From Mycobacterium sp. E2733 (GTDB lineage Bacteria > Actinomycetota > Actinomycetes > Mycobacteriales > Mycobacteriaceae), in assembly GCF_001667585.1 (NCBI RefSeq), contig NZ_LZJZ01000031.1, forward strand, positions 1 to 64,000: 64,000 nt of DNA, in the 5' to 3' direction. Every line of letters begins with the position of its first letter. Position 1 is the first letter of the stretch. The notes under the pieces are model-generated. The model saw only the letters and a list, made by a program, of their open reading frames with translations. It was not told the DNA's origin and did not search any database. A program made the position numbers and the translations under genes. This document shows, piece after piece, positions 45,550 to 53,447 of this stretch.

Positions 45550-45867
45550 ATGACAATGCATGACGCCAAGGAGGTTGTGCTGGTTGCCGAAGCGGCAGCG
45601 TTAGCCGGCAAACGAGATGAGTTGCTACGCGCCATTCTCGATGACCTGGTTCCTAACTCGCTGGCTGAACCGGGCATCTCTGTCTTCCGGCTCCACGAGG
45701 ACCGTGACCGGTCTGGCCACTTCATGCTCTACGAAAGGTTCCGTGACCAGGAATCTATCGAATCACACTTCGCTACAGAGCATTTCGTCACCTTCTGCAA
45801 AGCTCTCAGCGAGTTGGCCGAAGGCGGTAAGCCAAAATTGACGTATTATCAGGCGCTCTCGGACTAG
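45550..45867 (+). CDS. ABM-domain protein, paralogue of the gene at 32422
   Basis: A 105-residue antibiotic biosynthesis monooxygenase-like protein: KEVVLVAEAAALAGKRDELLRAILDDLVPNSLAEPGISVFRLHEDRDRSGHFMLYERFRDQESIESH and FCKALSELAEGGKPKLTYYQALSD. It shares more than half its residues by eye with the 32422 protein (LHEDR-x-R-x-GHF, LAEGGK). The start is ATG 45550 with GAGGAG just upstream; ATG 45556 is also possible. It may follow ridA in one transcript, across a 205-bp gap. Confidence 0.85.
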   Translation: MTMHDAKEVVLVAEAAALAGKRDELLRAILDDLVPNSLAEPGISVFRLHEDRDRSGHFMLYERFRDQESIESHFATEHFVTFCKALSELAEGGKPKLTYYQALSD

Positions 45868-45930
45868 GCGCCCGATGCCGGTTCAGGAGCATCTTGTCGA
45901 ACCCTGGGGTTCCGACCCGAGTCCGCCGTG

Positions 45931-46959
45931 TTAGCTGGGGAAGTTGCGGCTGGTGATCCAGCGCTCGGCGTCCAGTGCCGCCGCGCAGCCGGTTGCCGCG
46001 GCGGTGATCGCTTGACGGTAGCGTCGGTCGATCAGATCGCCGGCGGCGAATACGCCCTCGATTGAAGTGTGCTTCGTATGGTCGCGGGTCTGGACGTATC
46101 CGTTGGGGTCGAGGTCGATGAGCCCCTTCAATAGATCCGAGCGAGGCATCTGTCCAACAGCGACGAAGACCGCGGCGACATCGATGTCGTAGTCACCAGG
46201 GTTATGCGTATTGCGCATGCGCAGCCCGGTAACGTGGTGTTCGCCTTGGACGGCTAGCACTTCCGTGGACGTCAGGATTGTGACGTTGGGATGGGCGCGG
46301 AGCCGAGCGACGGCGATGGCGGATGCCCGTAACCGGGGCCGGTGGTGGACGAGGGTCACGTGGCGGGCCCGCGACGCAAGATAGAGCGCCTCTTCGGCAG
46401 CGGCGTCGCCACCGCCGATGACGGCGACCTCGCAACCGGTGAACTGCGCACCGTCGAGTTTGGCGCTGGTGCTGAGGCCGCGGCCCGAGAAGTCGCGCTC
46501 GCCGGGCACATTGAGCGGCCGGTTGATGGACCCCATCGCGAGGACTATCGCTCGGGCATGGTGTAGTTCGTCGCGTACCGCGACCGTCTTGACGTCGCCG
46601 TCGAGACCGAATCGTTCGACGTCGCCCGGGTGGAGTTCGGCGCCGAAGCGCTGTGCCTGGTCGCGCATCGCAATCGCCAGCGCGGGTCCGTACACGAACG
46701 GGGTGGCGCCGGGGTAGTTGTCGACCGGTCCGGCGGCGGTCAGTGCACCGCCGGGCACCTCGCCCTCCACGACGATGGTGTCCAGTCCGGCTCGCGCCGT
46801 GTAAATCGCCGCGGTGTAGCCGGCCGGGCCAGACCCGACGATGATGACATCACGAACCCAGCCCGCGGACCGCATCAGTCGGTGCCGTGCCGGGCGGGCC
46901 GCCGTTCGACGTTGCCGGGTCGGCGCGGGGGAGGGATGCGGGCTCGCTGTCGGCGTCAT
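45931..46959 (-). CDS. Thioredoxin-reductase-like flavoprotein lacking the redox CxxC
   Basis: Strongly TrxB-like: DVIIVGSGPAGYTAAIYTARAGLDTIVVEGEVPGGALTAAGPVDNYPG, VAVIGGGDAAAEEALYLASRARHVTLVHHR, GVFAAGDLIDRRYRQAITAAATGCAAALDAERWI. Where TrxB has CATCDG it reads STSAKLDGAQF, so both redox cysteines are missing; the only nearby Cys is in FTGCEV. It cannot work as a normal thioredoxin reductase and may be an NADPH:acceptor reductase. ATG 46959 overlaps the stop of the upstream Lpd gene (342 residues, with a 28-residue Pro/Arg-rich extension); ATG 46875 gives a normal 314-residue form. Confidence 0.88.
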   Translation of the reverse strand: MTPTASPHPSPAPTRQRRTAARPARHRLMRSAGWVRDVIIVGSGPAGYTAAIYTARAGLDTIVVEGEVPGGALTAAGPVDNYPGATPFVYGPALAIAMRDQAQRFGAELHPGDVERFGLDGDVKTVAVRDELHHARAIVLAMGSINRPLNVPGERDFSGRGLSTSAKLDGAQFTGCEVAVIGGGDAAAEEALYLASRARHVTLVHHRPRLRASAIAVARLRAHPNVTILTSTEVLAVQGEHHVTGLRMRNTHNPGDYDIDVAAVFVAVGQMPRSDLLKGLIDLDPNGYVQTRDHTKHTSIEGVFAAGDLIDRRYRQAITAAATGCAAALDAERWITSRNFPS

Positions 46960-48365
46960 AAGTTGATGGCTTGCCCGGAAACGGCGTGGAAGCATTCCTG
47001 CAGTCCCTCGCCGAGTGTGGGGTGGGTGTGCACGTTGCGGGCCAGCTCGGTGGCGGTCAAATCCCAGAGTTGGGCGGCGGTGAGTTCGGGGAGTAGCTCG
47101 CTGACTTCTGCCCCGACAAGATGTGCTCCGAGCAGCTCCCCGTGGGCAGCGTCGGCAATGAGTTTGATGAATCCGGCGCGTTCGCCCAAGCCATGCGCTT
47201 TGGCGCTGGCCTGCATCGGGAACGTGGCTATCCGTATGTCGCGGCCCGTGGCGCGGGCCTGGCCTTCGGTGTAGCCGAAGCTGGCGACCTGGGGCTGGCA
47301 GAACGTCACGCGCGGCATCATGCGGTAGTCCAAGGACATGGTCGGGGCGCCGGCGACGGTTTCGGCGGCGATGACTCCTTGGGCTGAGGCGACATGGGCG
47401 AGTTGAACTTTGGCGGTGACATCGCCAATCGCGAAGATGTGGGGAACCGAGGTGCGCATGTAGTCGTCGATGTCGATCGCCCCACCTGCCGTGAGGTGGA
47501 CGCCCAGCACGTCGAGGCCGAGATCTTCGACGTTGGGGCAAAATCCGATGCAGATGAACGCGCGGGCGGCGTCGACTGAGGTCGAATGGCCCTTGTGATC
47601 AGTGTGGGTGACGGTGATGTGGTCGCCGTGGTCAATCACCGAGTCCACCCTGGTGTTGGTGTGGATGGGGATGTCGCGCCGTCGGTACTGGCGGGTCAAT
47701 TCTTTTGAGACGTCAACGTCTTCGTTGGGGAGTGCGCGGTCGGCATATTCGAGAATTTTGACGTCAACACCATAGCTGTTGAGGATGTAGGCAAATTCCA
47801 TGCCGATTCCACCGGCGCCGATGATGATGATCGACTCGGGTGTTGTCGCGTCGACGATCTGCTGCTCGTAGGTCACGATGTTGTCGCTGAGGGTGACCCC
47901 GGGCAGCATTCGCACCCGTGAACCGGTGGCGATGATGGCGTTGTCGAAGCGGAGGCTGGTTGTGCCGCCGTCACGTAGCTGTACATCGAGTGTGTGAGAG
48001 CTGCTGAACCGGCCGCGGCCGTCGATTTCGGTGATCTTGTTTTTGCGCATCAGGAAGTGCACGCCGCGCACCCGGGCCTCGGCGACTTCGCGGCTGCGTG
48101 ACACGGCACGGGCGTAGTCGAGGTGGATGTCACCACGAATACCGAACTCGTCTGCCTGATGGGTGAGGATGGAGGCGATCTCGGCGTTTCGCAGCAAGGC
48201 TTTTGACGGAACGCACCCGGTGTTGAGGCAAACTCCACCCCAGTAGCGTTCTTCGATGATCGCGACGTTCATGCCGAGTTGGGCCGCGCGGATGCCGGCG
48301 ACGTATCCGCCCGAGCCGGCACCCACGACCACCAGGTCGTAATGGTGGGGGACCGGTGTGCTCAT
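46956..48365 (-). CDS. Dihydrolipoyl dehydrogenase-like flavoprotein disulfide reductase
   Basis: A 469-residue flavoprotein disulfide reductase with the redox pair CLNTGCVPSKAL, NAD motif IIIIGAGGIGMEFAYILNSYGVDV, FAD loop IFAIGDVTAKVQLAHVASAQG, and C-terminal HTHPTLGEGLQECFHAVSG with the catalytic His-Glu of lipoamide dehydrogenases. The pyruvate-dehydrogenase Lpd of mycobacteria is encoded elsewhere, so this is an extra copy. Because an RclC-like gene is directly upstream, an RclA-like protective role is possible, though the sequence looks more like Lpd. ATG 48365 has a GGAG site. Confidence 0.9.
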   Translation of the reverse strand: MSTPVPHHYDLVVVGAGSGGYVAGIRAAQLGMNVAIIEERYWGGVCLNTGCVPSKALLRNAEIASILTHQADEFGIRGDIHLDYARAVSRSREVAEARVRGVHFLMRKNKITEIDGRGRFSSSHTLDVQLRDGGTTSLRFDNAIIATGSRVRMLPGVTLSDNIVTYEQQIVDATTPESIIIIGAGGIGMEFAYILNSYGVDVKILEYADRALPNEDVDVSKELTRQYRRRDIPIHTNTRVDSVIDHGDHITVTHTDHKGHSTSVDAARAFICIGFCPNVEDLGLDVLGVHLTAGGAIDIDDYMRTSVPHIFAIGDVTAKVQLAHVASAQGVIAAETVAGAPTMSLDYRMMPRVTFCQPQVASFGYTEGQARATGRDIRIATFPMQASAKAHGLGERAGFIKLIADAAHGELLGAHLVGAEVSELLPELTAAQLWDLTATELARNVHTHPTLGEGLQECFHAVSGQAINL

Positions 48366-48511
48366 CGCTCCGTGCCCTCCTCGATGAGTAAAGTGGCTGT
48401 GTCGGTGCATCTTTCACAGGCGAGCTCACCCTGTCGAGAAGCACATCGAAGGTGTGAATGACGTTTTCGGCGTGACTCGGTGGTTGAGTCGCGCCGTGGC
48501 GGGCCAAAGAC

Positions 48512-49021
48512 TCAGGGGGACGGTGCGAGCCGGTGTTGAGTTGCACTGATGGAGTCCGCCAACAGCCATAGGGCCAAGCCCACCAACGCGATATCCTTCA
48601 TGAGGAATTCGCCATTGGCTGACAGGACCGGAAAGCCACCCGCGGTAGGTTCACCAATCCCAGGCGTGCTGACCATGAAACTCAGCGTGCCAAGAAAAAA
48701 CGTTGTCGCCAACACACCGCCGATCACCGAGGCCTTCGGATACCACGGCCTCAACGCCAGCAACGCTGCGGTCACTAACTCGGCCGAGCCCAGCACTCGG
48801 CCGAACGCGCTGATCGACATGATGTGATAAACCCAGCCCAAAAATGGGCTGTGGGCCACGAACGGTGATACGCCGTGTGACTCGTAGTAGGTGAATTTCA
48901 TTGCGCCGAACCAGGCTATGACGATGACCAGGCCATAGCGCGCAATGAGCGGTGCGGCTCCGGCCAGTCGTGACACCCGACTTGTCCGCCCACTAACCTC
49001 CGTTGTCTCGCCTACAGCCAT
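48512..49021 (-). CDS. DUF417 (RclC/YkgB-like) membrane protein
   Basis: A 169-residue membrane protein with about four hydrophobic segments and the DUF417 signature: ARYGLVIVIAWFGAMKFTYYESHGVSPFVAHSPFLGWVYHIMSI, LGSAELVTAALLALRPWYPKASVIGGVLATTFFLGTLSFMVSTPG, GGFPVLSANGEFLMKDIALVGLAL. In E. coli the DUF417 protein RclC belongs to the reactive-chlorine-resistance operon rclABC. ATG 49021 is chosen for the AAGGAGAAGGA site; it overlaps the end of the SIS-domain gene. A flavoprotein disulfide reductase gene follows, as RclA accompanies RclC. Confidence 0.88.
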   Translation of the reverse strand: MAVGETTEVSGRTSRVSRLAGAAPLIARYGLVIVIAWFGAMKFTYYESHGVSPFVAHSPFLGWVYHIMSISAFGRVLGSAELVTAALLALRPWYPKASVIGGVLATTFFLGTLSFMVSTPGIGEPTAGGFPVLSANGEFLMKDIALVGLALWLLADSISATQHRLAPSP

Positions 49022-50109
49022 GAGATCCTTCTCCTTCCGCTGCATTTACTTGGCCATGCGCCAGGACCCAGTCCCGCATGCGCATTACGTGTGTTCATCC
49101 AAGTGGTCAAGGCCGCGACGAAGTGCTCGATGACCACCACGTTGCAAGCGACTTCGGCGCCGACATAGCCTGTGTGGCTAGGAACATAGGTTGAACCCGG
49201 GACATCAGCGCCACCGACGATAACCACGTTCGATCCCGCCGCCATCAGGTCCGCGGCCAGCCCGCGCATTGCCGCGTCGGGACGGCTGTGTGAACCGAAA
49301 AAGACGGCAGTCAATTGCGCGTTTGCCCGTAGCACGAGGTCGCGTTGATGTTGGCCTACGATGTGCCCCTGGGCGACGATCTCAGTAGCTTCGTTTGTGA
49401 GCAACGCTGCGTACAAAGCAGCCGCCGAGTGCTCGCCGCTCCCGACGTAAGCCAAGCGCGGCTCCTCTTGCGCCGCAACGTCGGCGGCCACCCTGTGAAG
49501 CTTGGCCGGCAGCGTCGTGCTAGCGACAGCGCGCGCGGTGCTGGAGACGTCGTCATTGTCTTCGTTGAGAATCATCGAGGCGACATAGTCATGGACTGTC
49601 AGGGCGTTAAGAAATCCTTTCGGGCTCCCCGAAGCCCCGCTACGCAGCAGAACTTCACAGTCAGCGACCGCGGCGAGGGGACTGGCCCCGTCATCGGTGA
49701 TCGCCATCACCGCGGCTGGTCTCACCGTCCGGCCGAGCTGATCGGCCAGAGTGCACACGTGCTTGTTGGAGCCGGATCGTGACGTGGCGACCAGCAGCGA
49801 ATCCGGAGTGACGCATTGCGGGCGCTTTAAAAGGTTTTCCGTGTCGATCCACCTCGCCGCCTTTCCGGCCGCAACGAGCCGCCTCCAGCTCGGCAGTGCT
49901 GCGATATGCGATGCGCCCATACCGGTGAAGACGACGCGGCGATGTCGATCGCGGAGCAATGCGTACAAGCCCAAAGAGACCGGTGCCCGATCGAACTCGA
50001 GCAATGATCGAGCCTGAGCTCTGGCGTCGACGTGAACACCGGCCCGCCCGGTGGGCCGACGGCGCGGTAACCGCCTATTGCAAAGTAGCAGTGCGGTTCT
50101 GGGGTTCAC
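49012..50109 (-). CDS. SIS-domain (GlmS/AgaS-like) sugar-phosphate isomerase-like protein
   Basis: A 365-residue protein with two SIS domains. The first has RVVFTGMGASHIAALPSWRRL and the phosphosugar loop LLVATSRSGSNKHV; the second has PRLAYVGSGEHSAAALYAALLTNEATEIVAQ. This matches the isomerase half of glucosamine-6-phosphate synthase or AgaS-like deaminases, without a glutaminase domain. The substrate is not predictable. The start is GTG 50109. It heads the operon SIS, DUF417, Lpd, TrxB-like behind composite element 5. Confidence 0.82.
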   Translation of the reverse strand: MNPRTALLLCNRRLPRRRPTGRAGVHVDARAQARSLLEFDRAPVSLGLYALLRDRHRRVVFTGMGASHIAALPSWRRLVAAGKAARWIDTENLLKRPQCVTPDSLLVATSRSGSNKHVCTLADQLGRTVRPAAVMAITDDGASPLAAVADCEVLLRSGASGSPKGFLNALTVHDYVASMILNEDNDDVSSTARAVASTTLPAKLHRVAADVAAQEEPRLAYVGSGEHSAAALYAALLTNEATEIVAQGHIVGQHQRDLVLRANAQLTAVFFGSHSRPDAAMRGLAADLMAAGSNVVIVGGADVPGSTYVPSHTGYVGAEVACNVVVIEHFVAALTTWMNTRNAHAGLGPGAWPSKCSGRRRISWL

Positions 50110-50428
50110 CGGTTAGCGCCCCTTCTTAGTCGTTCGACATGGTTCTGGTTCGGCCACAGTGTCGTGCGACACCACCGGCGAGACGCAGCAGCTTTGCTGG
50201 GAGGCCGGGCGTTGCGCGTCAAGATCCGCAACGCTTGGTCGACAACGAGCTTGCTGACGTGCCGGGTGAGATGGCATCACCCTCGAGACCGATTCACCCG
50301 GGTGAAGACGGACCACGGCGTGGCCGACGGGATGGCAGCGTCAATTCCGGTCAACGGCGTCGCTGCTTTACAGAACTTCCGTCTCTCACCGGCGGCAAGA
50401 GATATGTTCCGCGATGAGCGGGACGTCG
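50110..50428. other. Intergenic region with composite element 5
   Basis: About 320 bp between the mycothione reductase and SIS genes, both on the minus strand. It holds composite element 5, which serves the SIS operon; no gene was found. Confidence 0.5.
50264..50305 (-). promoter_or_regulatory. Composite element 5 upstream of SIS-DUF417-Lpd-TrxB operon
   Basis: On the minus strand TCACCCGGGTGA (50305-50294), 11 bases, then GGGTGA-N7-TCACCC ending at 50264, 155 bp before the GTG at 50109. Confidence 0.75.
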
Positions 50429-51841
50429 TCAGTGTCGGAGTGGAGGCGGCCAAGGCGGCTCGCCGCATAGTGCCAGCAGCGCGTTCTCGATCAGCTCGGA
50501 TAGAGCCGGGTGGATCCAGTACTGACCGCGTGCCATGTCTTGGGCGGTCAGGCCGAACCGCATCGCTTGGATCAGGGGTTGGATCAGTAATGAGGCTTGG
50601 TGCCCCATGATATGGGTGCCGAGGATCAGACCGGTGTCATCGTCGACGATGATCTTGGCGAAGCCAGTCTTGTCTTCCAACGCCCATCCGTAGGCGACGT
50701 CTGCGTAATCTTGCACCTTCGACTTGACGTTGTAACCTTGTGCGCGGGCCTCATTTTCAGTTAGGCCGACCATCGCGATCTGGGGATCGGTGAACACCGC
50801 CGCCGGCACGTAACGGTGATCGGCTCGCATCAGCGTATCGGTCTCGTCCGAATCGGCCAGCAGGTTGTGCTTGACCACGCGGGCCTCGTGGTTGGCAACG
50901 TGCTTGAGCTGGTATGGCGAACTCACATCACCCAAGGCATATATGCCGCGCGCGGTCGTACGTTGGTATTCGTCCACGCTCACCAGACCGTCGACCACCT
51001 TGACCCCAACCAATTCGGCGTCGAGCAAGTCGCCGTTGGGGATGCGGCCGGTCGACACCAGCAAAGTGTCCGCGTGAAGTCGTGAACCATCGTCAAGATG
51101 TAGGGTGATTCCAGAGTTGTCTTCGACGCCACCGACCACGTTACAGTGGCTCCGAATATGCCAATTCTTGCTGGCGATATCGGTGAAGCGTTCACACAGG
51201 GTGTCATCGCACCGTCTGAGCAGCGTCCCGCCACGGATGACCAGCGTGACCCGAGATCCCAATTCCGAGAAGATATGTGCGAACTCAGTGGCGATAAAAC
51301 CGCCTCCGACGATCACCAGGTGCTCGGGCAACTTCGCGATGCGCATGATGGTGTTGCTGGTGTGATACTGCACCCCGCACCTGGTGATCGCGTCTGGCAC
51401 GGTGGCACGGGCGCCCGCGGCGATGACGACCTGGTCGGCGCTGAATTCGTCTCCGTCATCCGTGCGCAGCCGATAGCGCCCGTTCTCCATGGTCTGGCCG
51501 AACCGAGTGTGGCTGTTGAACAACTCAACGTTCGGCGAAGAACGGCGGTATTGCTCACCGCTCACCACCAGTGGGTCGATGCGGCCGAAGATTCGTGACA
51601 CGATGTCGTTCCAACGGACACCGTCGACGCGCGTATCAACACCGAATAGTGATGATTCTCTGGCGGATTGCGCAATATCGGCTGCATAGGCGAACATCTT
51701 TGTCGGGATGCAGCCGACGTTGATGCAGGTACCACCGAAGACACCCTGCTCGCAGATCGCGATGCGTCTGTCAGCGTAGCGCTCATCGAGGATGGTGTTG
51801 CCAGATCCGGTGCCGATGATCGCTATGTCGAAATGGTCCAT
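50429..51841 (-). CDS. mtr: Mycothione reductase
   Basis: NADPH-dependent reductase of mycothiol disulfide, the actinobacterial counterpart of glutathione reductase. The 470-residue protein matches Rv2855 along its whole length: IAIIGTGSGNTILDERYADRRIAICEQGVFGGTCINVGCIPTKMFAYAADIA (redox Cys pair), VVSGEQYRRSSPNVELFNSHTRFG, IYALGDVSSPYQLKHVANHEARVVKHNLL, and C-terminal ARGQYWIHPALSELIENALL with the catalytic His-Glu. ATG 51841 begins the conserved N-terminus. It follows the thiolase gene by 165 bp, probably under composite element 6. Mycobacteria usually have one mtr elsewhere, so this may be a stress-induced second copy. Confidence 0.94.
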   Translation of the reverse strand: MDHFDIAIIGTGSGNTILDERYADRRIAICEQGVFGGTCINVGCIPTKMFAYAADIAQSARESSLFGVDTRVDGVRWNDIVSRIFGRIDPLVVSGEQYRRSSPNVELFNSHTRFGQTMENGRYRLRTDDGDEFSADQVVIAAGARATVPDAITRCGVQYHTSNTIMRIAKLPEHLVIVGGGFIATEFAHIFSELGSRVTLVIRGGTLLRRCDDTLCERFTDIASKNWHIRSHCNVVGGVEDNSGITLHLDDGSRLHADTLLVSTGRIPNGDLLDAELVGVKVVDGLVSVDEYQRTTARGIYALGDVSSPYQLKHVANHEARVVKHNLLADSDETDTLMRADHRYVPAAVFTDPQIAMVGLTENEARAQGYNVKSKVQDYADVAYGWALEDKTGFAKIIVDDDTGLILGTHIMGHQASLLIQPLIQAMRFGLTAQDMARGQYWIHPALSELIENALLALCGEPPWPPPLRH

Positions 51842-52006
51842 GGCCGAAACCTCGTGACCTGCTTGGATTGCGCGGTTGCGGCACGGACGCCGTTCGGCCA
51901 ATCGACATCGCAGTCCGGTCGGCTCGTGATGGTGTCGGACGAGCGGGGGTAGTGCCGGTCCCCGACCTGTTTCTCAGTTACGCGCACCTGTTCACGCATC
52001 CGCGTT

Positions 52007-53245
52007 TCATTTTGCGCCAACGTTTTCCAACACCACTGCCACGGCCTGCCCGGAGCCGATACACACCCCGATCACCCCATAACGGGCACCTCTTTCACCC
52101 AGTTCGGTCGCCAGTGTCAGCAAGTAGCGAGTTCCCGTGGCCCCGAAGGGATGTCCGATCGCTACCGCGCCACCGTTGGGTGTGAGCTTGTCGTCTGGCA
52201 CCACGAACCCGTCCAGCTGGTTTGGCAATTCCCGCAGGACGCCGAGCGCCTGGGCGCTGAACGCCTCGTGTACCTCCCACACGTCTATCTGCTCGGGGAC
52301 AAGCCCTGCCCGGCGGATCGCGGCCGGGATCGCCCATGCGGGGGCCACGCCCATTATGAGCGGGTCGATGCCATAGACCGCGCTCGATACCACTCGGGCC
52401 ACCGGTTCGATGCCTAGTTCGGCTGCTCGGTCCCCAGAAGCGATGACTACGGCGCTGGCACCATCACTTAGCGGCGAGGAATTGCCCGCCGTCATCTGGG
52501 TGGTGCCGGGCTGGGCGGGTAGAGCCTCCAGCGCCTCGGCGGTCGTGTCATCGCGGACGAACTCATCGTGTTCAGCGACCCGGGCAGGTGTCTTCCTCAT
52601 CGCGGGGATCGTCACGGGCATAATCTCTTTGGCCAGCCGACCTCGATCACGGGCGGCCTTAGCGCGTTGATGGGATCGCAGTGCGAAGGCGTCGATCTCC
52701 GCGCGGTTCAGTGAGTAGCGGTCGGCGACATTTTGCGCGGTCTCGATCATGCTGATGTATGCATTGCGGGCCAGCAACACCGGGTTCGGCGGTCCTCCAG
52801 CCCCGCTCCACATGGTGTCGAGCATGAAAACAGGCCCTCGGGGACTGAACGCGGCGTCGCCCTTCATCAGCGCCCAGCCCGATCGAGACATCGACTCGAC
52901 TCCACAGGCAATACCCAGGCCGAGGTCGCCGGCCTTGACCGCGTGGCTGATGCTCACCGCCGCGGTTAATGACGAGCCACAGAACCTATTCACGGTGGCT
53001 CCGGCCGCGGTGTCAGGGAATCCGGCAGCCAATGCAGCCCACCGCGCGACGTCGCCCATGCCCTCGTGGGCAGGATTGACGCAACCCGCCAGGATGTCTT
53101 CCACGGCATCGAGTGGCACGCCTAGACGGTCGCACGCGCCCCTCATAGTCATACCCAACAAGTCATCGGCCCGAATACCCGACAGCGTGCCGCCATAGCG
53201 TGTGAATGGGGTTCGTACGCCACCCAAGACGTAAGCCTCAGTCAT
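52007..53245 (-). CDS. Acetyl-CoA acetyltransferase (thiolase)
   Basis: A 412-residue canonical thiolase: nucleophile Cys in VNRFCGSSLTAAV, ELHEAF-type loop WEVHEAFSAQALG, NPNGGAVAIGHPFGATG-like segment (TPNGGAVAIGHPFGATGTRYLL), and the second catalytic Cys in GVCIGSGQAVAVVLE. It condenses or cleaves beta-ketoacyl-CoA. ATG 53245 has a GGAAAGGG ribosome site. Directly behind composite element 6 and upstream of mtr. Its link to redox stress is not obvious; some thiolases have redox-switched active sites. Confidence 0.93.
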   Translation of the reverse strand: MTEAYVLGGVRTPFTRYGGTLSGIRADDLLGMTMRGACDRLGVPLDAVEDILAGCVNPAHEGMGDVARWAALAAGFPDTAAGATVNRFCGSSLTAAVSISHAVKAGDLGLGIACGVESMSRSGWALMKGDAAFSPRGPVFMLDTMWSGAGGPPNPVLLARNAYISMIETAQNVADRYSLNRAEIDAFALRSHQRAKAARDRGRLAKEIMPVTIPAMRKTPARVAEHDEFVRDDTTAEALEALPAQPGTTQMTAGNSSPLSDGASAVVIASGDRAAELGIEPVARVVSSAVYGIDPLIMGVAPAWAIPAAIRRAGLVPEQIDVWEVHEAFSAQALGVLRELPNQLDGFVVPDDKLTPNGGAVAIGHPFGATGTRYLLTLATELGERGARYGVIGVCIGSGQAVAVVLENVGAK

Positions 53246-53332
53246 CGATGCCCTTTCCAATGCGTAGAACTGGGGCGATGTAGCCCACTTAGCCCGCCGG
53301 CATCAGCTCCTCTATGAGGCTGCCCCTGGGTA

Positions 53333-53374
53333 GGGTGAGTCGTCGTCACCCCAACCTTCTTATCGCCCGGGTGA
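53333..53374 (-). promoter_or_regulatory. Composite element 6 upstream of thiolase-mtr
   Basis: On the minus strand TCACCCGGGCGA (53374-53363), 11 bases, then GGGTGA-N7-TCACCC ending at 53333, 88 bp before the thiolase ATG. Confidence 0.72.
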
Positions 53375-53447
53375 TTAGCTCGAGGCGTGCTTGCTTACTA
53401 GCGACGATTCGTGACCGTCGACGTCTGGCGCGGCGCCGGCAGGCGAA

